NCBI RefSeq assembly: GCF_014207505.1 | Contig: NZ_JACHGL010000002.1 | Coordinates: 125,066-189,065, forward strand | DNA: 64,000 nt | Origin: Leuconostoc carnosum | GTDB taxonomy: Bacteria; Bacillota; Bacilli; Lactobacillales; Lactobacillaceae | Reading direction: 5' to 3' | Shown: positions 20,306-29,923 of the stretch, piece after piece | How the letters are laid out: each line of letters begins with the position of its first letter | Position numbering within the stretch: position 1 is the stretch's first letter | Translations under genes and position numbers: made by a program | Notes under the pieces: generated by a model | What the model saw: the letters and a program-made list of their open reading frames with translations, nothing else | Databases searched by the model: none | Told to the model about the DNA's origin: nothing

Positions 20306-23300
20306 ATGAATAAACAAAGCTTAAAAAAAGTAGCGAAAATTGCGAGAAGGTCGTTACCACGCTATTATAGTGAAAATAAAAAAGCTAGGTTATATTATGT
20401 TAAACATTGGCAATCTGCAAAAATAAAAGAAAAGACTATTTTATATGAAGTTCGAGATGGTCAATCTATGACAGACTCGCCGCTAGCGCTATTTCTTTAC
20501 ATAGTAGCACAACCAGAATTTAAAGATTGGCAGCACGTGTGGGTTGTCAGATCAGAATCTGTTAAAAATGAGTTGCTAGTGAACATACCAGAAAAATTTC
20601 ATGATCTAATAACGTACGTTGTTCGTGATAGTATGGATTATTCAAAATGGTTATTGGCGGCAAAATATCTGATAACCAACTCAACTTTCAATTTTTTTTG
20701 GCATAAGCGACCAGGACAAATATATATTAATACGTGGCATGGGACACCATTGAAATATATGGGATATGATATTCCTGGAAATAAAACATCTTTAAAAAAC
20801 GTACAACGTAATTTATTGATGACGGATTTTTTGATTTCACCCAATAAACATACGACACATATATTTTTTGATAGATATAAATTAAATGGGCTATATGAAG
20901 GCCAGATTCTTGAATCGGGGTATCCTCGTAATGATGTATTACAAAAAAGAGATGCAACTATTAAAGACCAGCTAATTGAGGCAGGGTTAGTGCTGTTAAA
21001 TAAACCTATTGTTCTATATACTCCAACTTGGAAGGGAACCTCAATTAATAACCCAGCTGGTAGTTTAGAGCAAATTTATTCGGAAGTGATGTATTTACAA
21101 AGTAATCATCCAGATTTACAGATATTATTGAAAGTTCACCCATACGCCTACCAACAAGCAAAATCATATGAAAAACTGCGTAAGGTGCTAATTCCAGATC
21201 AATTTGATCCAGGTCGTGTATTATCCATTACAGATATACTTATTACTGATTATTCTAGTATTTTTTTCGATTTTGAGATTACTGAACGACCAATCATTTT
21301 TTATACATGGGATAAAGAACAATATCAAAATTATCGTGGTATGTATTTTGAAGATGACGAATTACCAGGTCCAGTTCTAGATTCAATTAAAGATGTCAGT
21401 GACTATTTATCGCGTGTTAAAAATATAAAACAAACAAGTCAATATAGTGGCAGGAAACTGATGACTAGTCACGATGATGGACAAGTGACAAAACGAATTG
21501 TTAATCGTATTTTAAAAAAAATCAATGATGATAAAATTAGTGATATTACCACAGTAGAAAAGAAGAAAAAAATACTGATCTTTTCAGGTGGCATGGTAAA
21601 TAATGGCATTTCGTCAAGTTTAATTAATTTGACGAAAAATATTGATTATGGAAAATACGATGTATCCATATTGACCTATGATAGTAATCAAACTGAAAAG
21701 GTTAACAATATTAACCGCCTTGATAACCATGTAAGATTGATTTATCGAATGGGTACACCAGCATTTACATTATTTGAGCAAGTATGTGATTTGATTATCA
21801 CAAAATTTGGTATTAATTTTTGGACCAGCATATTTTATCCAAAGCGAGCCTACCAAAGAGAAGCACATCGTTTATTATCAGGATATCAATTTGATACAGC
21901 CATTGATTTTTCAGGTTATTCGTTCAATGGGGCCAAAATAATTGCAGAAGCGAACGCTAAAAATAAAATCATTTTTCAACATAATGATTTATGGTCAGAT
22001 GCTCATAAAGTTGTTAATGGTATCAAACCAAACTTTGATTCACTTATGGCACTGTTTTCGCTTTACTTTAAATTTAATAAAATCATCAGTGTGTCAGAGC
22101 CTTTATCAGAAATAAACGCAAAAAAACTGAATAAATATATCAAAGATGAGCAAGTGAGTTACCTAGAAAACACTTTAAACTTGGAGTGCAAGAGTGACAT
22201 TAAGCGGGCTGATGATCAGAATATTATTATTAGTGATATTGATCGCATAGCTCGTGTGAACAATAAAGCATTGGAAGCATATCAATCAATCAAAGATATA
22301 ACAAATAATCATAGCGTAGTTTATCAAACGCATGGAACAGAATTCCGAGCTGTATCAAGAGTACAATATCTTAATTCCACATTTTTTAGAATCACAGAGG
22401 ATGGATTGCCTAGTATGTGGTTAAATGCTGATAATGTTGAGATAGATACACAAGAATATATTTTATCTGAGGAAGATTGGCAGCAAGTTGGTTGGCTGAA
22501 AAAAAATGATCGATATATTCGGACAGCGCCATTTGGTATCAATGAAGATGTTAAAATTATCGGTCGAGGTTGGTTAATTGAATATACCTTTGTTAATGTT
22601 ACAAAGAAGGTGAATACTACTGATGGACTATATTTAAGAATAAAATTACCCAAAATGAAACAGCAAGGTTATATTAAAGCAAGTAGTTTACAATTACTAG
22701 CCCAATCAAATATGACAGTTATTCAGAAAATTTGGAATAGATTATTTAATAAGCAAATTGAATTCTCATTTGTCCCAATTAATCAGGCAATTATTGTAAC
22801 AGAAAATGCTACAACTTATGTTCAACCACAAGGACTAATGAAACGCTTTGATAAAATTAATAAAAAAGTCCGCATGTTACCAATGCAAATGGCTAATGCT
22901 AAAGCAACAACAAAATTAGGCGATTTTTATCGTATTGGTGAAAGTGACAATATGGTTTGGGTTGCTGATAAAGATGTGAGATTGTTCAATGCAAAGATTT
23001 CTTTTTCTGGCTATAGTACTACCATTAGTGAAATAAGTAATTCTGAAAATGGCAAGTTGGATATGTCGGAGACCAGTTACTTTACAACGGAGAATTTCGG
23101 AGAAGAAATAGAAAAAAGACAACTTATTGCACGATTTAAAAATTCAAGTGGTTCATGGCAATTTTTGTGTAATCAGGATCATACACTTCGAATTGTTCCT
23201 CAAGAACAAGAAAATCAAGTGACAAGAAAAGCTATGAATATGCTAGAAGACAGTAGCCTTACTGAGAAACAAATTCTAAAAAAACATTCAATTGTATATT

Positions 23301-23941
23301 CAAATATTGATCTTGTAGAGGTTAGCAAACCAAAAAAATATGGTTCGTTTATATCTCATCGGCAGCACAATGTACTCGAAACTATTGATGAAACAGAAGA
23401 CTGGGTTAAGTTTAATAATATTGTTCAATCTCAGGCGTTTATATTTTCAACAATGGGTCGGTTTTCTCCTGAAAAAAACCAAATCATGTTGATTAAAGCT
23501 TTTTTGAAAATCATGACTGAAATCAGCACAAGTTCGTATCTTGTCTTTCTGGGTGAAGGTAAGATGAAAAAAGATGTTGAACAATTAGTTGAAATTTATG
23601 GCATCCGAGATAATGTTTTGTTTTTAGGTCAGGTAGAAAACGCTCAAAATATTATAAAACGTACAGATGCTTTTGTTTTACCGTCAGCGTTTGAAGGGCA
23701 GCCAATGGTATTACTTGAGGTAATGTCGATGAAAGTACCAATTATTGCATCAAATATTAAAGCAAACTTTGGCGTACTAGGTGATCAAAAATATGGTATG
23801 TTAATAAATGATTTCTCAGTAGATGGCCTAGCAGAATCTATGATGAATAGCATGCTATATCAATATATATTTGATGAGTTTGATCCAGAGTCGTATAATG
23901 AACAAGTTATGAAGCGATTTGATTCACTAATTGGAGAGTAA
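20306..23941 (+). CDS. Bifunctional TagB/F-like glycerophosphotransferase plus GT4 glycosyltransferase with SH3-like insert
   Basis: 1211 aa. Residues about 90-400 are a CDP-glycerol glycerophosphotransferase (NTWHGTPLKYMG near 144, YTPTWKGTS, LLKVHPY, TDYSSIFFDF near 314). A GT4-type domain starts near 422 (KKILIFSGGMVNNGISSSLI) and resumes near 1049 (STMGRFSPEKNQ, VFLGEGKM, SAFEGQPMVLLE). Between them, about 670-1010, lie three blocks resembling bacterial SH3/GW modules (e.g. VGWLKKNDRYIRTAPFG, FYRIGESDNMVWVADKDV). The layout implies one chain that can add both glycerol phosphate and a sugar; the insert may bind wall polymer or membrane. Start ATG 20306 after AAGGTGA. Confidence 0.88.
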   Translation: MNKQSLKKVAKIARRSLPRYYSENKKARLYYVKHWQSAKIKEKTILYEVRDGQSMTDSPLALFLYIVAQPEFKDWQHVWVVRSESVKNELLVNIPEKFHDLITYVVRDSMDYSKWLLAAKYLITNSTFNFFWHKRPGQIYINTWHGTPLKYMGYDIPGNKTSLKNVQRNLLMTDFLISPNKHTTHIFFDRYKLNGLYEGQILESGYPRNDVLQKRDATIKDQLIEAGLVLLNKPIVLYTPTWKGTSINNPAGSLEQIYSEVMYLQSNHPDLQILLKVHPYAYQQAKSYEKLRKVLIPDQFDPGRVLSITDILITDYSSIFFDFEITERPIIFYTWDKEQYQNYRGMYFEDDELPGPVLDSIKDVSDYLSRVKNIKQTSQYSGRKLMTSHDDGQVTKRIVNRILKKINDDKISDITTVEKKKKILIFSGGMVNNGISSSLINLTKNIDYGKYDVSILTYDSNQTEKVNNINRLDNHVRLIYRMGTPAFTLFEQVCDLIITKFGINFWTSIFYPKRAYQREAHRLLSGYQFDTAIDFSGYSFNGAKIIAEANAKNKIIFQHNDLWSDAHKVVNGIKPNFDSLMALFSLYFKFNKIISVSEPLSEINAKKLNKYIKDEQVSYLENTLNLECKSDIKRADDQNIIISDIDRIARVNNKALEAYQSIKDITNNHSVVYQTHGTEFRAVSRVQYLNSTFFRITEDGLPSMWLNADNVEIDTQEYILSEEDWQQVGWLKKNDRYIRTAPFGINEDVKIIGRGWLIEYTFVNVTKKVNTTDGLYLRIKLPKMKQQGYIKASSLQLLAQSNMTVIQKIWNRLFNKQIEFSFVPINQAIIVTENATTYVQPQGLMKRFDKINKKVRMLPMQMANAKATTKLGDFYRIGESDNMVWVADKDVRLFNAKISFSGYSTTISEISNSENGKLDMSETSYFTTENFGEEIEKRQLIARFKNSSGSWQFLCNQDHTLRIVPQEQENQVTRKAMNMLEDSSLTEKQILKKHSIVYSNIDLVEVSKPKKYGSFISHRQHNVLETIDETEDWVKFNNIVQSQAFIFSTMGRFSPEKNQIMLIKAFLKIMTEISTSSYLVFLGEGKMKKDVEQLVEIYGIRDNVLFLGQVENAQNIIKRTDAFVLPSAFEGQPMVLLEVMSMKVPIIASNIKANFGVLGDQKYGMLINDFSVDGLAESMMNSMLYQYIFDEFDPESYNEQVMKRFDSLIGE

Positions 23942-23945
23942 TATT

Positions 23946-25718
23946 ATGGTAGTTGAACAGCTTGATAAGAAACATCAGAAGTTGAAAGCTGCGCATTTTC
24001 AATCTAAACGCATACAAATCATAAATGTTTTTAAAAGCATCGATACTCGAGAAAATACCTCAGCGTTATCGACAGGCATATTAGATGAACATACACATGT
24101 ATTGAGCATGTCAGAAAATGCTAGAATTATTAATTTTTGGAATGAACGCAATACCTCTGAATTTTTTATAAAGGTACAAATTGATACCAATATCACGCCA
24201 TATATTGTAGAGTGGCAATTGACGCCTAATAATGATAACTTGATGGGGATAGTAGTTACTACAAAAGGTATGGCAGAAAAAGGAAAGAAAACTGAAATTT
24301 TAGTTTCTTTTTCACTGGATCAAATAAAAAGTGTTGCACAGTACTGGCATTTAATGCTAACGGTGCGTGATCATCAAGATCAAAAACATATTATTATCAC
24401 TAAAAGTAACTGGAAAACTAAAATCAAATTATTACCAGACGGTTATAGGCATTCTAAAAAATATAAAGATGAAGTCATTTATCCCACGATTCAATCAAAT
24501 ATGCATTTTGTCATCGAGGCACGGCAAATAACAAAGTATGAACAGTTTAAGTATATTAGAAGGTCTTGGCTAGCCTATTCTCTTGTTTTAATATTTTTAC
24601 CATTAATTAGATATTTAAATATTTGGGTTTTTTTTGAAAAGAATGCGACATCGGCTCATGAAAATGCGTGGTTAACATTTAAAAGGATGCGGGAAATGTA
24701 CCCGCAGCGATTGATATATTACGCAATAACTTGTGATACAAAAAATAAATTAAATATAACAGACAAGAATATTATTATATTAGGTACGTGGAAATATTAT
24801 TTTATTATTTATCTAACAAAGTTATTGCTTTCTTCAGAGACGAGATACCATGTTTTAGGGGATTCGCAATTTCATCGATCGATGCTTGTGAATAAAATGT
24901 CAAAAAAAGTTCATATTTTTTTACAACATGGTATGAATGGTATTAAAGATGTCCCAATGTTTCATTATGGACACGGACAAATTGACTTTTTGATTGCAGC
25001 TAGTAATTGGGAAAAAGAATTGATTGTAAAAGAGTGGCATTACCCTGATAATCGTGTATTTGTTACAGGTCTTCCTAGATGGGACGAACTAGTACCTGAA
25101 ATGTTGTCACGCAACGTTATTACATTTATGCCAACATGGCAGCCAGATATTACAAATTTAACACAAAATATGTTTGAAAATACTGCCCTTTATAAGACAT
25201 ATAAGACTTTATTCGAAAGCAGTCAGTTTGTTAATTATATGAGTCAAAATAATATTGATGCTCATCTGATATTGCATCCTAAATTTTTACGCTATTCTCA
25301 ATCATTTAAAAAACTAAAATATGTAACAATTAATGTGAGTAGTGATATCACGACTTTAATTTCAAAATCACAAATATTAGTAACTGATTATTCCAGTACA
25401 GCTTGGGATTCATTGTATCTAGGACGTAAAGTGATATTTTTACGCTATGCTGACCTACATAATAATAATGGATTAAATGTCAACATGATTGGAACTGTAG
25501 TGAACGATTCAGCTAGCCTTATTGCGACTCTGATAGAAAGTAATGATCATACTCATAACCAATTAGAATCATATTTTGAACCAAAGAGTCCAAATAATAC
25601 ACAACGAGTAATTGAAAAATTGATGATAAATCAAAAGAAATTTAAGATACATTCTTTCACGTATCTTAACAGAAAGTTGTTGGAAATAATCAAAAGATTA
25701 GTTAGCCTAATACTTTGA
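23946..25718 (+). CDS. CDP-glycerol glycerophosphotransferase-like protein (TagB family)
   Basis: 590 aa from ATG 23946, preceded by GGAGAG; a TTG at 23931 in frame overlaps the gene before. Order: a strand-rich N-terminal region (1-190), a membrane or hydrophobic segment (about 205-225, LAYSLVLIFLPLIRYLN), then the transferase with LQHGMNG (near 327) in place of WHG, FVTGLPRWDEL, FMPTWQPD, LILHPKF and TDYSSTAWDS (near 480). This motif set is closer to TagB-type primases and to uncharacterised cluster members than to TagF. Last gene of the cluster. Confidence 0.85.
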   Translation: MVVEQLDKKHQKLKAAHFQSKRIQIINVFKSIDTRENTSALSTGILDEHTHVLSMSENARIINFWNERNTSEFFIKVQIDTNITPYIVEWQLTPNNDNLMGIVVTTKGMAEKGKKTEILVSFSLDQIKSVAQYWHLMLTVRDHQDQKHIIITKSNWKTKIKLLPDGYRHSKKYKDEVIYPTIQSNMHFVIEARQITKYEQFKYIRRSWLAYSLVLIFLPLIRYLNIWVFFEKNATSAHENAWLTFKRMREMYPQRLIYYAITCDTKNKLNITDKNIIILGTWKYYFIIYLTKLLLSSETRYHVLGDSQFHRSMLVNKMSKKVHIFLQHGMNGIKDVPMFHYGHGQIDFLIAASNWEKELIVKEWHYPDNRVFVTGLPRWDELVPEMLSRNVITFMPTWQPDITNLTQNMFENTALYKTYKTLFESSQFVNYMSQNNIDAHLILHPKFLRYSQSFKKLKYVTINVSSDITTLISKSQILVTDYSSTAWDSLYLGRKVIFLRYADLHNNNGLNVNMIGTVVNDSASLIATLIESNDHTHNQLESYFEPKSPNNTQRVIEKLMINQKKFKIHSFTYLNRKLLEIIKRLVSLIL

Positions 25719-25755
25719 AAAATCGCGGTTTATTTACATATTAGTATATGTGATT

Positions 25756-25809
25756 AAAAAAAGAGTTTCTATTTTTTAGCTTAAGCTAAAAAATAGAAAC
25801 TCTTTTTTT
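25756..25809. terminator. Perfect 54-bp palindrome, probable bidirectional terminator
   Basis: Two 27-base arms match perfectly with no spacer; the centre is AGCTTAAGCT at 25778-25787. The outer parts are A-run then T-run, so an RNA hairpin from either strand would end in U's. It lies 37 bases after the last teichoic-cluster gene and 4 bases before the IS30-like end. Confidence 0.8.
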
Positions 25810-25813
25810 ATAG

Positions 25814-26885
25814 AAGGACAATTTTTTTTACTTATGGTAGATTGCAAGAATTAACCGATCACCACGAATTGCTGAAAAACATTTCGTGGTGATTGCCAGT
25901 TACGTGTTTTCATTGGTCGTGCATTGATCCAATGATTAATTTGATCTAATTCCTTGGCGCTAACGGTTTCAATTTTGCGCTCTTTTGGTATGAAATGTCG
26001 GACATACCGGTTTAATATCTCATTACTCCCATGCTTTTCTGGTAAATATGGGTGCGCAAAATAGATTGGAACGCCTAATTTTTGCTCAATTTCGTTATAT
26101 TTTGTAAATTCTCGTCCACTATCAACTGTGATTGACTGGGCATTTTTATCCTGTTTAAGAACTTAATTAAGGCTGGTGTTAATGCTTGACTATTAGGCCC
26201 ATTCATTACGGACAATATGTTGTGTCGGCTCAGTTTTTCTGTAATTGCAACTAAGACATCACCACGTTTTTTACTGGACTGCATCATATCAACTTCAAAG
26301 TGACCAAAATCTTATCTTGATTGAACATTTTTGGTCTCGATTCAATAGAACGACCATGCACAAACAGTTGACGTCTGCTATGATATCGATGCTTTTGACG
26401 AATACTTTTGTCAGGTAAATCAGCCATTGCTAGTTTGAGTAAACTAGCAGTAAGCCAATTATAAATGGTTTTGAAAGGTCTCTTGATCACGTGAGGATCA
26501 GTTTCTGGTCACCATTTCAAGACACCTATGCGAGTCATTAAGAAAGACAGTAATAGCTGGTGTTAGCGTATGCTAACGACCGCGTAAATGACGTTTATTT
26601 AGTGCCAATTCGTGGGCAGTATCAGCTTTTATAGGGTGCAACTTGATGGATTTCAATAGAGACGGTCGAGAGTGAATGATTGATGAAATGCGCAATGGCA
26701 TTAACAGAATAATTTAGTTCCAGCAATGTTTGAATGACGGTGTGTTCTTGAGATGATAAACTAGGCATAGGTTGTAGTTCCTTTATGGTTGTTTTAGACA
26801 ATTACCGTTAAAGGCGTTGCGACTTTTTTTATTTAAGCGTTCGGTTTAATTTTATAATCTACCATATATAAGAAGATTGTCCTTT
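25814..26885 (-). mobile_element. Degenerate IS30-family insertion sequence
   Basis: About 1.07 kb bounded by imperfect inverted repeats: AAGGACAAT followed by TTATGGTAGATT-like sequence at 25814-25843, and its reverse complement ending at 26885 (TATGGTAGATT inward, AAGGACAAT outward). The transposase frame runs leftward and is broken. Size, repeats and protein fit IS30 family elements of lactic acid bacteria such as those in Leuconostoc. No clear target duplication is visible. Confidence 0.82.
25851..26768 (-). pseudogene. IS30-family transposase, frameshifted
   Basis: Read leftward from ATG 26768: an HTH region (SSQEHTVIQTLLELNYSVNA), VIKRPFKTIYNWL, HGRSIESRPK, then the DDE core split across frames. 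The first Asp is in FGHFEVDMMQSS, the second in ITVDSGREFT, and the Glu region in HPYLPEKHGSNE; the end is NVFQQFVVIG. The frame shifts at about 26310 (just before DFGHFE) and again at about 26155 (before DKNAQS), so no active enzyme is made. Confidence 0.82.
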
Positions 26886-26909
26886 ATTTTAGTTGTTTTA
26901 GTATTAAAT

Positions 26910-27981
26910 TATTTTTTACAATTATTGCGAAATTCAGAAGGGGTTTGCCCAACGATCAACTTAAAGGTACTGACAAAGTAGCTTTGACTATTGAATCCAA
27001 CTAAGTTAGCGATATCCTGTAAAGTTAGTTGTGTTGTAAATAACAAATTTTTAGAAATGAGAATTTTTTTGTGACGTATGTATTGGTTGATAGTTAAGTT
27101 ATATTTGGATTTAAATGCTGGATTTAGTGTATGTATAAGTTTAATGAAATGTCCATTAAACTCAAAGAATGCGTGATATTACGATCGATGTAATTTTTAA
27201 TTTTTTCTGATATTGGTTGACCAGGGTTACTTTTTTCATCTAGAAGCAAGTTGAAAAACATACATAATATTTGATCCAACAATGTAATATTAATTTTTTC
27301 TACCTTAACTTGATCAATGATATTATAAATTTTGTTTTTCATAGAATAGATATCTTTGATAGGATAACCATAATTAATTAGTAATGTTGATAATAGCGCA
27401 ACATATTCAATCAAAATATTTGTAGCAAATTTACCATTTAATTCAGAGACTAAAAACTGATTTTTTAATAATTTTGTCTTCCAAAACAAAAATTGCTGCT
27501 TATCATGGCGTAAGATTAAACTTGAAATTTTTATATTTAAGTCATTAAGAGATAGCGGGTTATCATTTATGGCGTAGCCTTCATTAGGCTCTATAGACTG
27601 TGAATTAAGGCTACTAATATAAAGTTCATCACTAGGCGCGATACTATCTGTACAGAGTTCATAAATTAATTGACAAATAATTTTTAAACGATTAAGCATT
27701 AATAGTCGGTTAATATCATTTTGCAAGTAGTTAGCCAAAGTGAAATTGGGAACTAACATAATTAGTTTGTCTTCATTCACTAAGATATTAATAGTAAAAA
27801 AATAAGTTGAATTAATCAGGCTGTAGGTGTATTTTTGTGCTTTTTTGGCGAAGTTCTTTGCTTCTGAAAAATCAAAATCAAAATTTTCGTAAATAATTCT
27901 TTTCTTGTTTGCATTTATATCAAAAAAATAAGCATTTAAATTAAAAATTTTGGTTAAATATACTACTATATTATTTTCCAT
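26910..27981 (-). pseudogene. AraC-family transcriptional regulator, frameshifted in its DNA-binding domain
   Basis: The N-terminal 250 residues from ATG 27981 are intact (unassigned sensor-like region, then LSLMDISLNLYIH), stopping at 27124. The missing AraC DNA-binding half lies directly beyond in another frame: AFKSKYNLTINQYIRHKKIL, LTLQDIANLVGFNSQSYFVS and GQTPSEFRNN, ending at 26910. Compared with the family, the break also lacks about two residues between the first helices, fitting a 7-base deletion. The gene is divergent from the eps operon at 28341, so it may once have regulated it. A functional product would need frameshifting; a dead gene is more likely. Confidence 0.75.
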
Positions 27982-28098
27982 AATTATACTTTTATCTCGA
28001 TATTCTCAATTTTATTATAGTCCCACTTAATAATATGTAAAATATATAGTAAAAACAAGCACTGGCACTGATTATTAAATATTAGCACTCATTGTGTA

Positions 28099-28127
28099 AT
28101 GACAAAGTTTTAGTATATTGGTAAATT
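28099..28127 (+). promoter_or_regulatory. Candidate eps operon promoter
   Basis: A -35 ATGACA (28099-28104), 17-base spacer and -10 TAAATT (28122-28127) lie about 215 bases before the first eps gene. The -10 is buried in the perfect 16-bp palindrome at 28118-28133. Confidence 0.4.
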
Positions 28128-28133
28128 TACCAA
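28118..28133. promoter_or_regulatory. 16-bp perfect palindrome, candidate operator
   Basis: TTGGTAAATTTACCAA is fully self-complementary and covers the candidate -10 box of the eps promoter. A dimeric repressor could bind here; no regulator is identified. Confidence 0.4.
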
Positions 28134-28134
28134 G

Positions 28135-28170
28135 AACAGATTATTTTATTCATTGATAAAATAATCTGTT
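28135..28170 (+). promoter_or_regulatory. Leader hairpin upstream of the eps operon
   Basis: A perfect 15-bp stem (AACAGATTATTTTAT and its complement) with a TCATTG loop. It is not followed by a T run, so it is not a standard terminator. It would lie at the very start of the eps mRNA, about 170 bases before the first gene, in an otherwise gene-free region (27982-28340). Confidence 0.45.
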
Positions 28171-28340
28171 ACTTCATAGAAATATATAGTATTACTTTTT
28201 TAAAACATAATAATTTTAGAATGTATTACATACAAAAGTTTCACGTTAATTAGGTGATTACTATTGATTAGTTTCTATGATGAATCCAGAAATTAATATC
28301 ACTAAAAAGAATAAATCAAATAGGGGAGGAGAGAACCGAG

Positions 28341-29108
28341 ATGATTGATTTACATAGTCATTTGTTGCCTAATATTGATGATGGTTCGAAGTCAATTAGA
28401 GCTTCGTTGAGGTTAGCACAAGATGCTGTAGATAATGGTGTGGAAGCTGCATTGATGACACCTCATCATAGAAATGGGCAATATGTTAATCATAAAGCTG
28501 ATGTGGTGAGGTCCACTGAAGAATTTCAAAATCAGTTAGATCATGAAAATATACCGCTACATGTTTTTCCTTCACAGGAAGTACGTATTAATGGTGAGTT
28601 ACTAAATGATCTCGATAATGATGATATCTTATTCGCTGATGAGGGAAACCGATACCTGTTACTTGAGTTTCCCGATGATGATGTGCCAACTTACAGTAAC
28701 GAAATGATCTTTAATATCATGCAACGTGGGATTAGTGTGCAAATTGCTCATCCAGAACGTAATACAAAAATCATGGCAGATCCAGATATTTTATATCAGT
28801 TAATTGAGAAGGGTGCTGTTGCTCAAGTTACTGCCAGTTCGTATGTAGGCAATTTTGGTAAAAAAGTCCAAAAATTTTCAGAATCTATCGTGGTACATAA
28901 CCTGGGTCATGTCTTTGTATCTGATGCACATGACTTGCCCAATCGTAATTATGAAATGCGTGAGGCACTTGATAAGTTAGAAAAAGACCTAGGAACACCT
29001 TATAAAAAATTATTTGAAACAAATGCTGCAGCAATTCTGGACGGTAACGATGTCGAAGCGATGATACCAGAACCAATTGTTAAGCGTCGTTTTTTTAACG
29101 GTTTCTAA
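28341..29108 (+). CDS. PHP-family protein-tyrosine phosphatase (CpsB/Wzh type)
   Basis: Metal-dependent phosphatase that dephosphorylates the cognate tyrosine kinase and so tunes exopolysaccharide synthesis. 255 aa. PHP motifs: MIDLHSHLLPNIDDGS at the N-terminus, MTPHHRNG, FPSQEVRI, QIAHPERN and VSDAHDLPNR near the C-terminus. A strong GGGGAGGAG precedes ATG 28341. First gene of the eps operon, followed within 25 bases by the Wzz-like gene. Confidence 0.93.
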   Translation: MIDLHSHLLPNIDDGSKSIRASLRLAQDAVDNGVEAALMTPHHRNGQYVNHKADVVRSTEEFQNQLDHENIPLHVFPSQEVRINGELLNDLDNDDILFADEGNRYLLLEFPDDDVPTYSNEMIFNIMQRGISVQIAHPERNTKIMADPDILYQLIEKGAVAQVTASSYVGNFGKKVQKFSESIVVHNLGHVFVSDAHDLPNRNYEMREALDKLEKDLGTPYKKLFETNAAAILDGNDVEAMIPEPIVKRRFFNGF

Positions 29109-29132
29109 ACTAAATAAAGGATTTAAAAAATA

Positions 29133-29909
29133 ATGAATAACGTGATTGAGTTACGTCAGCTATGGGATATTATCCGTAAGCATTTTTTCGCAATTGTCTT
29201 CATGGCAATTATTGGGGCCGCTATTGGCTATGGTGTGGCGCGTTTCATCATTACACCAACATATAGTGCTTCAACAAGCATGTTGGTTAATCGTTCGACA
29301 GATAATACGCAAGCAGCTGCTAACTTATCAGATCAACAAGCTGATGTGCAGATTATTAATACCTATAAAAACTTGGTGATTTCAAGCAATGTGATGGGAG
29401 ATGTCTCAAAAAGTTTAAGGAATCCAAACTCATCCGATCAAAAAAAGTACGATTTAACAATTGATCAATTAAAAAAAATGGTTAGTATCTCCAATGAACA
29501 AAGTTCTCAAGTATTTTCTATTAACGTAAAATCTGATGATCCAAGGGAGGCAGCCAGAGTTGCCAACATGGTATCTGATTCATTCAAAAGAAAAATCAGT
29601 GATTTTATGAAGGTTAATAATGTCTCAATTATTGATGTAGCTAAAATTCCAAAGCAACCTGTAGGTCCTAATAAAAAATTATATACATTAATTAGTACTG
29701 TTATATTTATTAGTATCATTTCATTGATTTTGTTGGTAAAGGAATTGTCTGATACTGCTGTTAGGTCACCGGAAGATGTTTCAGATTTATTAGAAATTAC
29801 GAACTTAGGTACAATTGGCTATATTAAGCCAGCCTATTATGTCGATATTGTTTCTAGCAAAAAAGAAAAGAAGTCACGTTCACGTCTTAACCGTAATACT
29901 AAGCGTTAA
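29133..29909 (+). CDS. Polysaccharide co-polymerase / chain-length regulator (CpsC/Wzz type)
   Basis: 258 aa with two membrane segments flanking an extracellular domain: about 17-40 (FFAIVFMAIIGAAIGYGVAR) and about 185-205 (LISTVIFISIISLILLV). The Wzz Pro-rich motif before the second segment is present (IPKQPVGPNKKLY). It is the adaptor that activates the cytoplasmic kinase encoded next and sets polymer chain length. AAGGATTT precedes the ATG. Confidence 0.93.
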   Translation: MNNVIELRQLWDIIRKHFFAIVFMAIIGAAIGYGVARFIITPTYSASTSMLVNRSTDNTQAAANLSDQQADVQIINTYKNLVISSNVMGDVSKSLRNPNSSDQKKYDLTIDQLKKMVSISNEQSSQVFSINVKSDDPREAARVANMVSDSFKRKISDFMKVNNVSIIDVAKIPKQPVGPNKKLYTLISTVIFISIISLILLVKELSDTAVRSPEDVSDLLEITNLGTIGYIKPAYYVDIVSSKKEKKSRSRLNRNTKR

Positions 29910-29923
29910 TAGGAGATAATATT

